Source of the DNA: Ruminococcus sp.
GTDB taxonomy: Bacteria > Bacillota > Clostridia > Oscillospirales > Ruminococcaceae
Direction of reading: 5' to 3'
NCBI GenBank assembly: GCA_017626015.1
Contig: JAGAJO010000013.1
Coordinates: forward strand, 1-64,000
DNA length: 64,000 nt
Shown: positions 28,030-35,932 of the stretch, in pieces
How positions within the stretch are numbered: position 1 is the first letter of the stretch
Layout: every line of letters begins with the position of its first letter
The notes under the pieces: model-generated
Database searches by the model: none
Seen by the model: the letters and a program-made list of their open reading frames with translations, nothing else
Told to the model about the DNA's origin: nothing
Translations under genes and position numbers: made by a program

Positions 28030-31000
28030 ATGTCAGTTTACAGGATTTATGTTGAAAAGAAACCGGGCTTTGCAGTCGAAGCCGATTCCCTTCTGGAGGG
28101 CATAAGATCGGCGCTGGGACTGGAAAAGCTTACGGGACTGAGAATAATCAACCGTTACGACGCCGAGGGACTTTCCTCCGCCGATTTTAAGCTTGCCGTC
28201 CCGGTAGTTTTCTCAGAGCCTGCGGTGGACGTGACCTACGATCACCTTCCCGCCGTTGGAATCAACGAGCATATCATAGCCGCAGAATATCTTCCCGGTC
28301 AGTTCGACCAGAGGGCGGATTCCTGCGCTCAGTGCATATCGCTGCTCACGGCAGGCAAAAGACCTGCGATAAAGTCCGCAAGAATATATGTCGTATCGGG
28401 AAATCTCACCGATGAGGAGCTTTCACGCATCAAAGCATATATCATCAACCCCGTAGAGTCAAGAGAAGCTTCTCTTGACTGCTTTGACACGCTGGATATA
28501 AAATACGATATCCCCACCGAGGTAAAGACCGTTGACGGATTTATCTCCAAAAGCACGGAGGAGCTTGAGGATATGCTTACCTCTCTGGGACTTGCGATGG
28601 ATCTTGACGACATAAGATTCTGTCAGCAGTATTTCAGAGACTCCGAAAAGCGTGATCCCACCATCACCGAGATAAGAATGATAGATACCTACTGGTCGGA
28701 TCACTGCCGTCACACCACCTTCTCCACTATCGTTGACAATGTGGATATCGAGCCTGAGTATGTTGCAGATACCTTTGCGGATTATGTGAACGCCAGAAAG
28801 GATCTCTACGCCGGCAGGACGGACAAGCCCATCACCCTTATGGATCTTGCCTGCATAGGCGCAAAGCAGCTTAAAAAGGCGGGTCTGTTAAAGGATCTGG
28901 ACGAGAGCGAGGAAATAAACGCCTGCTCGGTCAAGATAAAGGTGGATGTCAACGGAACGGACGAGGACTGGCTGCTGATGTTCAAAAACGAAACCCACAA
29001 CCACCCTACCGAGATCGAGCCCTTCGGCGGCGCTGCCACCTGTCTGGGAGGCGCTATCAGAGATCCTCTTTCGGGACGCTCATACGTTTATCAGGCAATG
29101 AGAGTCACGGGAGCGGGCAATCCCCTGGTACCCGTCGAGGATACAATTGAAGGCAAGCTCCCCCAGAGAAAGCTTGTTGTGGGAGCTGCAAACGGTTATT
29201 CCTCCTACGGCAACCAGATCGGACTTGCAACAGGTCACGTAAGCGAGATATATCACCCGGGCTATGTGGCAAAAAGAATGGAGATAGGCGCAGTTATCGG
29301 CGCAGCTCCCGAATCCAACGTAAGACGTGAAAGACCGGCACCGGAGGATATAGTTATCCTGCTTGGCGGAAGAACCGGAAGAGACGGCTGCGGAGGAGCG
29401 ACAGGCTCGTCCAAATCCCACAATCTCCACTCGCTGGAAAGCTGCGGCGCAGAGGTACAGAAGGGTAACGCTCCGGAGGAGAGAAAGCTCCAGAGACTGT
29501 TCAGGAATCCCGAAGTCACCGCTATGATAAAGCGATGCAACGACTTCGGCGCAGGAGGAGTTTCCGTAGCTATCGGCGAGCTTGCCGACGGTCTTATGAT
29601 AAACCTTGACAGCGTTACAAAGAAATACGACGGTCTTGACGGCACAGAGCTTGCCATATCCGAATCCCAGGAGAGAATGGCTGTTGTAATTGCAAAAGCA
29701 GACCTTGAAAAATTCATGGCGGAGGCTGCCAAGGAAAACCTTGAGGCGACCATGGTGGCAAGAGTTACCGAGGAGCCTAGACTTAAAATGAACTGGAACG
29801 GAAAGATCATCGTCGATCTTTCCCGAGAGTTCCTTAATTCAAACGGCGCTGAAAAGCACACGGATATTTCCGTCCCCGCCCCTGTATTCGCAGACGAAAA
29901 GGGCGGAGAGGACACTGCTGACAGATGGGAGGCAATGATATCCAACCTCAACATCTGCTCTCAGAAGGGTCTTGTGGAGCGTTTTGACTCCACCATAGGC
30001 GCAGGCACCGTGCTTATGCCCTACGGCGGAAAGTATCAGAATACGCCCACACAGGCAATGGCTGCCAAGCTCCCTGTACTTGACGGAGAAACAACAACGG
30101 CTTCCGTAATGGGCTGGGGCTTCGATCCGTTCCTTTCGTCTATAAGCCCCTATCACGGAGCAATGTCGGCAGTTGTGGAATCGGTGTCAAAGGTCGTTGC
30201 GGCAGGCGGAACCTACGAGCATTGCTGGCTTACCTTCCAGGAATATTTTGAAAGGACGCAGAACACTCCGTCACGCTGGGGAAAGCCCTTTGCGGCCCTC
30301 TTAGGCGCATACAAGGCTCAGATCGAGCTTGGCTGTGCAGCGATCGGCGGCAAGGACTCCATGTCGGGTACATTTGAAAACATCGACGTTCCTCCCACGC
30401 TGGTATCCTTTGCAGTATCAACCGCTAAAACGGACAAGGTCATTTCTCAGGAATTCAAAAAAGCGGGATCTCAGGTCATACTTATAAGACCCGACTACGA
30501 CGAAAACAATCTTGTGGACTTCGACTCCCTGAAAGCAGTATTCAAAAAGGTGGAAAAGCTTATTTCAGAGGGCAAGGCGCTTTCCTGCTGGTCTGTTGCC
30601 TACGGCGGAGTTTCCGAGGCTATAGCAAAAATGTCCTTCGGAAATAAGATAGGCTTTAAATTCACCGGAAAGGTCGCTCCCGAGGAGCTTTTCCGTGCAC
30701 GCTACGGCAGCTTTGTTATCGAGCTTGCGGAGGGTACGCAGACTGACGAAAGAGTTATCGGCGTAACGACCGAGGATTACACTATCGTTTCCGACAGCTA
30801 TACCGTGGATCTGGACAAGCTGCAAAGGCTGTGGGAAAACAAGCTGGAGCCTGTTTATCCCGTACACGTCAAGGAGCCTGCGGAGAAGCCGGAAATTTAC
30901 AGCTACAGCGTTACTGAAAGAGTTGCTCCTAAGATCAGGGTCGCTAAGCCGAAGGTGCTTATCCCTGTATTCCCCGGCACAAACTGCGAATACGATACCG

Positions 31001-31743
31001 CAAGACAGTTTGAAAAGGCAGGCGCTGAGGCTGAGATCTTTGTTGTAAGAAATCTTACCGAACAGGCTATCAGGGAATCCGTGGAAGCAATGGAGGAAAA
31101 GATAAGGCAGTCGCAGATAGTAATGCTCCCCGGCGGCTTCAGCGGAGGAGACGAGCCGGACGGAAGCGGAAAGTTTATCGTTTCGTTCCTGAGAAATCCC
31201 AGACTTACCGACGCTATCCATGACCTGCTGAAAAACAGAGACGGTCTTATGCTTGGTATCTGCAACGGCTTCCAGGCGCTTATCAAGCTGGGACTTGTAC
31301 CCTACGGCGAGATCGTTGATATGAGAGACGATTCACCCACGCTGACATTCAACACCATTGCAAGACACCAGTCCAAAATGGTAAACACCAGGATAGCTTC
31401 CAACAAATCGCCGTGGCTTGCAGGCTGTGAGACAGGCGACATACACTCCATCGCCATTTCACACGGCGAGGGACGTTTCGTAGCAAGCGCAGAGGAGATC
31501 GCAAGGCTTGCGGAAAACGGACAGATCGCAACTCAGTACGTTGATTTCGAGGGCAATCCTACCTTTGATATCCACTGCAACCCCAACACCTCGTTCCAGG
31601 CTATCGAGGGCATCACCTCCCCCGACGGACGTGTTCTCGGCAAGATGGGACACTCAGAGCGTATCGGCGGCGGCGTTTGCATCAACGTCCCGGGAGTTAA
31701 GGATCAGAAGATCTTTGAAAGCGGCGTAAATTACTTTAAATAA
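28030..31743 (+). CDS. purL: phosphoribosylformylglycinamidine synthase, single chain
   Basis: 1237 residues, a fused synthase with its own glutaminase, the long type seen in Clostridia and Proteobacteria. N-terminal PurS-like part, then SDHCRHTTF and KNETHNHPTEIEPFGGAAT of the synthase; C-terminal class I glutaminase from about 975 (VLIPVFPGTNCEYDTARQ) with the nucleophile Cys1078 in GICNGFQ and the ISHGEGRF and GHSERIG stretches. It converts FGAR, glutamine and ATP to FGAM in purine synthesis. AAAGGAGTTGACTCT precedes the start. It stands alone between a consensus promoter and a strong terminator, apart from any other pur gene in the window except purA at 59567. Confidence 0.95.
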   Translation: MSVYRIYVEKKPGFAVEADSLLEGIRSALGLEKLTGLRIINRYDAEGLSSADFKLAVPVVFSEPAVDVTYDHLPAVGINEHIIAAEYLPGQFDQRADSCAQCISLLTAGKRPAIKSARIYVVSGNLTDEELSRIKAYIINPVESREASLDCFDTLDIKYDIPTEVKTVDGFISKSTEELEDMLTSLGLAMDLDDIRFCQQYFRDSEKRDPTITEIRMIDTYWSDHCRHTTFSTIVDNVDIEPEYVADTFADYVNARKDLYAGRTDKPITLMDLACIGAKQLKKAGLLKDLDESEEINACSVKIKVDVNGTDEDWLLMFKNETHNHPTEIEPFGGAATCLGGAIRDPLSGRSYVYQAMRVTGAGNPLVPVEDTIEGKLPQRKLVVGAANGYSSYGNQIGLATGHVSEIYHPGYVAKRMEIGAVIGAAPESNVRRERPAPEDIVILLGGRTGRDGCGGATGSSKSHNLHSLESCGAEVQKGNAPEERKLQRLFRNPEVTAMIKRCNDFGAGGVSVAIGELADGLMINLDSVTKKYDGLDGTELAISESQERMAVVIAKADLEKFMAEAAKENLEATMVARVTEEPRLKMNWNGKIIVDLSREFLNSNGAEKHTDISVPAPVFADEKGGEDTADRWEAMISNLNICSQKGLVERFDSTIGAGTVLMPYGGKYQNTPTQAMAAKLPVLDGETTTASVMGWGFDPFLSSISPYHGAMSAVVESVSKVVAAGGTYEHCWLTFQEYFERTQNTPSRWGKPFAALLGAYKAQIELGCAAIGGKDSMSGTFENIDVPPTLVSFAVSTAKTDKVISQEFKKAGSQVILIRPDYDENNLVDFDSLKAVFKKVEKLISEGKALSCWSVAYGGVSEAIAKMSFGNKIGFKFTGKVAPEELFRARYGSFVIELAEGTQTDERVIGVTTEDYTIVSDSYTVDLDKLQRLWENKLEPVYPVHVKEPAEKPEIYSYSVTERVAPKIRVAKPKVLIPVFPGTNCEYDTARQFEKAGAEAEIFVVRNLTEQAIRESVEAMEEKIRQSQIVMLPGGFSGGDEPDGSGKFIVSFLRNPRLTDAIHDLLKNRDGLMLGICNGFQALIKLGLVPYGEIVDMRDDSPTLTFNTIARHQSKMVNTRIASNKSPWLAGCETGDIHSIAISHGEGRFVASAEEIARLAENGQIATQYVDFEGNPTFDIHCNPNTSFQAIEGITSPDGRVLGKMGHSERIGGGVCINVPGVKDQKIFESGVNYFK

Positions 31744-31754
31744 GATAACAGACA

Positions 31755-31791
31755 ATGCCGCCTCCGGACATTCCGGCGGCGGCATTTTTTT
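31755..31791 (+). terminator. purL terminator
   Basis: TGCCGCC (31756-31762) pairs with GGCGGCA (31778-31784), followed by seven T residues. The tail leads directly into the ribosome binding site of the next gene. Confidence 0.88.
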
Positions 31792-31804
31792 CAAGGAGAC
31801 TGCA

Positions 31805-32080
31805 ATGAAGGATCTTTTACATGATCACATATTGATCTATCTGGTATTTATAAATGCTTTGACCTTTATCCTTTTCGGGATCGACAAGAAAAGGGCAAAA
31901 AAGCACAAATGGCGTATCCCGGAGAAAACGTTGCTGGGAATGTGTCTTATAGGCGGCTTTGCCGGAGGCTTTCTCGGTATGCAGACATTCCGCCACAAAA
32001 CAAAGCATTGGTACTTTTATGCGGTAACGGCTCTGTCCGCAGTTTTGTGGGCTTTTGCATTAAGGCTTATTTTTATATGA
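31805..32080 (+). CDS. DUF1294 membrane protein
   Basis: 91 residues with three predicted membrane helices (ILIYLVFINALTFILFGID, TLLGMCLIGGFAGGFLGM, FYAVTALSAVLWAFALRLI). DKKRAKKHKWRIPE and the FRHKTKHW motif between helices are diagnostic of DUF1294, a family of small membrane proteins without assigned role. AAGGAGACTGCA precedes the ATG. Being right after the purL terminator, it is expressed by read-through or an unseen promoter. Confidence 0.85.
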   Translation: MKDLLHDHILIYLVFINALTFILFGIDKKRAKKHKWRIPEKTLLGMCLIGGFAGGFLGMQTFRHKTKHWYFYAVTALSAVLWAFALRLIFI

Positions 32081-32327
32081 GCAGACCCACCTTTGGGGAA
32101 TTAAAGCGCAGGCTCAAGTGCGGCGCTAGAGCGCTTGCAAGGGGTATCGTTCCCGCAGGAGCGAAGCTCACCATACGCAGGAGCTCCGCATAGGGTGAAT
32201 TTTCAAACAGTCCGGTTGACTGTTTGAAAAGAGTGGCATGCCCTGCGATAGAGGGCTGCCTCTGCTCTTTCAACAACATCAAAGGCAGACGAAAAACCGT
32301 CTGCCTTTATAATTATGATCTGTAATA
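32081..32327. other. non-coding stretch with palindromes, possible dispersed repeat
   Basis: A 13-bp perfect stem, TTTTCAAACAGTC with its complement (32200-32230), precedes further short palindromes. At 32281-32308 AAAGGCAGACG pairs with CGTCTGCCTTT, a bidirectional terminator serving DUF1294 (plus) and mrp (minus). The part 32085-32195 has open frames on both strands without codon bias, which is typical of short dispersed repeats rather than genes. Confidence 0.5.
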
Positions 32328-33140
32328 TCAAAGAGAAGCAAACATCTTATCCAGCCAGTCGCCCTCGAAAAGCTCGATAAGTCCGTTGTCCACCGCAGAT
32401 GAAAGACCCGGATCAATGGGGATCCTTGCAACATTTGGGATACCGTATTTCTCAGCGATCTCCTCAATGTGGCTCTCTCCAAAAATGCTGTGACGCTTTC
32501 CGCAGTCGGGGCACTGATAGTAGGACATATTCTCAACAATGCCCACCACCGGAATGTTCATCATATCAGCCATGTTCACAGCCTTTTCAACTATCATAGA
32601 CACAAGCTCCTGCGGGGAAGTGACCACAATAATACCGTCAACGGGTATAGACTGAAATACCGTCAGCGGCACGTCGCCTGTTCCGGGAGGCATATCCACG
32701 AACATATAGTCTACGTCCTTCCACACAACGTCCGTCCAGAACTGCTTTACCGCTCCCGCAATGACAGGACCTCTCCATACCACAGGATCGGTCTCGTTCT
32801 CCAGCAGCAGATTAAGGGACATGATATCTATACCCTTTTTGCTTGAAACAGGCATAAGTCCGTCCTCCGAGCCGACAGCCTTTGAATGGATATTAAACGC
32901 CTTGGGAATCGACGGACCGGTGATATCTGCGTCCAGAACGGCAGTGTGATAATCGTTGCGCTGCGCAAGGACAGCCAGCATACTTGTTACCAGAGATTTT
33001 CCCACTCCGCCCTTACCGCTCATAACGGCATAGACCTTTTTTACGCTGCTTGCGGGATTAAGGCTCTCCAGAAAGCTTTCCGGACTTCTGGAGGAACAGT
33101 CTGCGGAGCAGCTTCCGCAATCGTGTGTACATTCGCTCAT
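32328..33140 (-). CDS. mrp: Mrp/NBP35-type Fe-S cluster carrier ATPase
   Basis: 270 residues. The Walker A variant GKGGVGKS (VYAVMSGKGGVGKSLVTS), DADITGPSIPK and VDMPPGTGDVPLTV are those of ApbC/Mrp P-loop proteins, which hold a bridging Fe-S cluster in a dimer and pass it to target enzymes. The CPDCGKRH motif supplies the bridging Cys pair. An N-terminal Cys-rich stretch (ECTHDCGSCSADC) as in NBP35 could bind a second cluster. GAAAGGATTG serves as ribosome binding site. Confidence 0.92.
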   Translation of the reverse strand: MSECTHDCGSCSADCSSRSPESFLESLNPASSVKKVYAVMSGKGGVGKSLVTSMLAVLAQRNDYHTAVLDADITGPSIPKAFNIHSKAVGSEDGLMPVSSKKGIDIMSLNLLLENETDPVVWRGPVIAGAVKQFWTDVVWKDVDYMFVDMPPGTGDVPLTVFQSIPVDGIIVVTSPQELVSMIVEKAVNMADMMNIPVVGIVENMSYYQCPDCGKRHSIFGESHIEEIAEKYGIPNVARIPIDPGLSSAVDNGLIELFEGDWLDKMFASL

Positions 33141-33228
33141 TTATAACAATCCTTTCAAAACGATACTTTACATATAATTATAACACCCGTATTGCCTTAA
33201 GTCAAGGGTCTGACGCAGGCGGCTTTAC

Positions 33229-33260
33229 AAAAAACCGCCGTTCATACAGAAACGGCGGTT
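33229..33260 (-). terminator. terminator of the TIGR00266 gene
   Basis: On the minus strand AACCGCCGTT (33251-33260) pairs with AACGGCGGTT (33233-33242) and is followed by TTTTGT. It lies 16 bases after the stop. Confidence 0.85.
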
Positions 33261-33275
33261 TATCCTGCTGCGGAG

Positions 33276-33953
33276 CTACTTTGAAGCGGTTCCGTACATT
33301 CCGATAGACTGTGCAAGCTTGCTCTTAGGCATGGTCTGGAGCCATACATGACCCGGACCGGTAATTCTCGTGTTGAAGAGACCCTCGCCGCCGAACATCA
33401 TATTCTTTACGCCCTTGACCATTTCGATATCGATGGAGCAGGAAGCCTCCATAGCTGCCAGAATACCGGTATCCACCATAAGTGACTGACCTGCCTGGAG
33501 CTGATAATCGATGATAGAGCCGTCGAACTCGAGAAATACTATGCCGTTTCCTGAGAACCTCTGCATAATAAAGCCCTCGCCGCCGAAAAAGCCTGCGCCG
33601 AGCTTCTTCTGGAAGAACATCTCCATATTTACGCTCATTTCGGAGCCGAGAAAAGCGGACTTCTGAGCAACGATAGGCATCTGGGCAACGTCTATAGCCT
33701 TGATCTCTCCGGGAAAGCTTGAAGCCATAGCTATCATTCCGTCACCGCCCATAGCGGTATAAACGTTCTGGAACATAGACTCACCGGAAAATGCTCTTGA
33801 AAGCATTTTACCCACTCCGCCACCGGCATTTGTTGTCATATTGAGATTCGGGGTCATCCAACTCATTGCACCCTTTTCAGTCTTGATAGACTCTCCCGGC
33901 GCCAGATAGCATATAGCAACCGGCAGCGGTGTACCCTTGATTTCATAACGCAT
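33276..33953 (-). CDS. TIGR00266/AIM24 family protein
   Basis: 226 residues starting MRYEIKGTPLPVA with GGAGG eight bases ahead. The repeated beta pattern, with GAMSWMTPNL, GGVGKMLSRAFSGES, GGEGFIMQRFSGNGIVF and GGEGLFNTRITGPGHVWLQT, identifies the TIGR00266/AIM24 group, a tubby-like beta barrel. Function in bacteria is unknown; some relatives are linked to membranes or tellurium resistance clusters. Only one gene copy is seen and no partner genes. Confidence 0.88.
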   Translation of the reverse strand: MRYEIKGTPLPVAICYLAPGESIKTEKGAMSWMTPNLNMTTNAGGGVGKMLSRAFSGESMFQNVYTAMGGDGMIAMASSFPGEIKAIDVAQMPIVAQKSAFLGSEMSVNMEMFFQKKLGAGFFGGEGFIMQRFSGNGIVFLEFDGSIIDYQLQAGQSLMVDTGILAAMEASCSIDIEMVKGVKNMMFGGEGLFNTRITGPGHVWLQTMPKSKLAQSIGMYGTASK

Positions 33954-34010
33954 ATTTTTTTCCTCCAATTGATTATTTTTTATTCAACGGACGTAAGTAC
34001 GTTTCGGACG

Positions 34011-34697
34011 TTAAGTACGTTCCGGACCTATGCCCGTTGTTTTCAGCCAATCAAGCGCTTCCTCCAGATCGTTGAAGCTGCACGCAGACATTTCCAGCAT
34101 CTCGGAGTTCGGCTCTATCAGATCGGGAACGAGCAGCGGCAGCATTCCCGCCCTGTAAGCGGCAAGGATACCGTTGTAGGAATCCTCCACCGCAAAGGTT
34201 TTTTCCGGTCTTACTCCCAGCCTGTCACAGGCAAGGAGGTAAATATCCGGCTGAGGCTTTGACCGTTCGATCATATCCCCTCCGACAATTACGGAAAAAT
34301 ACTCCAGAAGACCCGCCTCGTCAAGCTCCTTCCTTACAGTCATGACCGAGGTCGAGGACGCAAGTGCAGTTTTTATATTGTTTTCTCTGAGCCACTTCAG
34401 CAGCGTGACAGCTCCTTTTTTAAGAGGCATACCGTTTTTCTCCATAAGCTCGCTGAAAGCAAGCTGAGCCTCCTTGTACAGCTCGGCAATACTTACCCTG
34501 TCGCCGTAAGCCGCTTCAAGTATCTCCATGCTGTCCTTAGTGCTTCTGCCTATGCATTTACGGGCGTTTTCCTCCACTCCCTCAAGACCGTGCCTTCCGC
34601 CGACCTCCAGCCAGCTTTGAAGTCCCAGCCGCTCCGAGTCGAAAATAACTCCGTCCATATCAAATATTATTCCGTCTATATCCGAAAAATTACCCAT
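34011..34697 (-). CDS. HAD hydrolase, beta-phosphoglucomutase-like
   Basis: 228 residues. FDMDGVIFDSE is HAD motif I with both Asp residues, LASSTS motif II, KPQPDIYLLA carries the motif III Lys, and AVEDSYNGILAAYRAG motif IV. The helical cap after motif I is of the PGMB/phosphatase type. It likely acts on small sugar phosphates or nucleotides; the substrate cannot be read from sequence. Flanking genes give no lead. GTAGAGGTTTGC precedes the start. Confidence 0.88.
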   Translation of the reverse strand: MGNFSDIDGIIFDMDGVIFDSERLGLQSWLEVGGRHGLEGVEENARKCIGRSTKDSMEILEAAYGDRVSIAELYKEAQLAFSELMEKNGMPLKKGAVTLLKWLRENNIKTALASSTSVMTVRKELDEAGLLEYFSVIVGGDMIERSKPQPDIYLLACDRLGVRPEKTFAVEDSYNGILAAYRAGMLPLLVPDLIEPNSEMLEMSACSFNDLEEALDWLKTTGIGPERT

Positions 34698-34706
34698 TGC
34701 AAACCT

Positions 34707-35822
34707 CTACTTATAGTACATATACAAATTGCATTTTATCATCCCGTTGTAAAGCTTGCGCTTTTTATCCGCTTTTTTGCCGAAGAACTTCTCAAACTCC
34801 TCATGAGGGGAAATGATATAACAAGGTCTGTCCTTTGACGGAGAAAACCGCTGACCCATTCTCCTGTAAAGCTCCTCCGCCTCCTTAAGCTCCAGCATTC
34901 TTTCGCCGTAGGGCGGATTACACAGCGTAATGGAATTTTCAGGAGCGGTAAACGCAGAAATATCCTGCCGTCTTACCGTCAGCTTGGAGCCGACGCCTGC
35001 TTTCCTTGCATTATCCTGAGTAAGCTCCACCGCCGCCTCGTCGATATCCCAGCCGAAAGCCTCAAAGCTTCCCTGCCTGTCGATCGCCTCCATAGCCTCG
35101 GCACGGGCGTTCTGCCAGACCTTCTGGGGTATCTGCTCCCACTTCTGCGCCGCAAAGCTGCGCCTGAGACCCGGAGCGACCTTCAGAGCCTTAAACGCCG
35201 ACTCTATAAGCAGCGTTCCCGAACCGCACATAGGATCGCACACCACCGAATTGCTTCTCACACGGGCAAGATCCACTATCCCCGCCGCAAGCGTCTCCTT
35301 TATTGGTGCGTCGTTGGAATTTCTCCTGTAACCCCTCTTATGAAGTCCCACGCCGCTGGTATCCAGATAAACAGTCGCAATATCCTTATGTATTGAAAAC
35401 TGTATCTGCCGTTTCGCACCCGTTTCCTCAAAGTGAGAGATACCATAAATTCTTTCCAGCCGCCTGACGCAGGCTTTTTTTATAATCCTCTGGCAGTCGG
35501 GTACCGAGTGCAGCTGTGAATTAAGGGAATGACCCTTGACCGGGAAAGCGTCCTCCCTGCCCACAAAATCCTCCAGCGGAAGCCTTTCCACGCCGCCAAA
35601 CAGCTCCTCAAAGCTGCGGGCGGGAAAGCTGCCCAGCTCGATAAGCACCCTTTCTCCTGATGCGATCCACAGATTCGCTCTGGCAAGGGTGTTGAAGTCG
35701 CCGTAAAAGCTTATCTTTCCGTCTGTAGTGACAAGCCCCTCTCCGCCGATCTTTTTTATTTCGTATGCAAGCACGCTCTCCAGTCCGAAATGGCATGGTA
35801 CGCACATTTTTATATTGCTCAT
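34707..35822 (-). CDS. THUMP-domain RNA methyltransferase, RlmL/YpsC-like
   Basis: The ATG at 35820-35822 with AAAGGACATTT is chosen. 371 residues: a THUMP domain (about 1-165), then a Rossmann methyltransferase with DPMCGSGTLLIESA (SAM binding) and the CNPPYGERM catalytic motif of N2-guanine methylation. Similar proteins modify 23S rRNA G2445 (RlmL) or are YpsC of Bacillus. A separate second methyltransferase domain, as in E. coli RlmKL, is absent. Confidence 0.88.
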   Translation of the reverse strand: MSNIKMCVPCHFGLESVLAYEIKKIGGEGLVTTDGKISFYGDFNTLARANLWIASGERVLIELGSFPARSFEELFGGVERLPLEDFVGREDAFPVKGHSLNSQLHSVPDCQRIIKKACVRRLERIYGISHFEETGAKRQIQFSIHKDIATVYLDTSGVGLHKRGYRRNSNDAPIKETLAAGIVDLARVRSNSVVCDPMCGSGTLLIESAFKALKVAPGLRRSFAAQKWEQIPQKVWQNARAEAMEAIDRQGSFEAFGWDIDEAAVELTQDNARKAGVGSKLTVRRQDISAFTAPENSITLCNPPYGERMLELKEAEELYRRMGQRFSPSKDRPCYIISPHEEFEKFFGKKADKKRKLYNGMIKCNLYMYYK

Positions 35823-35835
35823 AAATGTCCTTTCA

Positions 35836-35862
35836 CAAAAAGACCTCCGACTGCGGGAGGTC
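35836..35862 (-). terminator. terminator of the penicillin-binding protein gene
   Basis: On the minus strand AGACCTCC and GGAGGTCT pair and are followed by TTTTTG. It separates the PBP gene from the methyltransferase gene. Confidence 0.85.
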
Positions 35863-35874
35863 TTATAGCCTTTA

Positions 35875-35931
35875 TGCAATACCGCATAACCATTGTGTGC
35901 ATATTGCGCAGTAAGATTTTTGCCAGATTGC
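35875..35931. repeat. short MITE-like element at the PBP stop codon
   Basis: A 57-bp element with ends GCAAT/ATTGC is flanked by TTTA on both sides (35871-35874 and 35932-35935). Its left 55 bp match the left part of the 173-bp element at 44079 (GCAA.ACCGCA.AA..ATTGTG, then GCGCAGT.AGATTTTT). It looks like an internally deleted copy. The right TTTA supplies the PBP stop codon (TAA on the minus strand). Confidence 0.7.
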
Positions 35932-35932
35932 T

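Noticed and set aside
29262-29954. 230-codon minus-strand frame inside purL
   Set aside because: Ser-rich antisense frame to conserved purL codons, no start signal.
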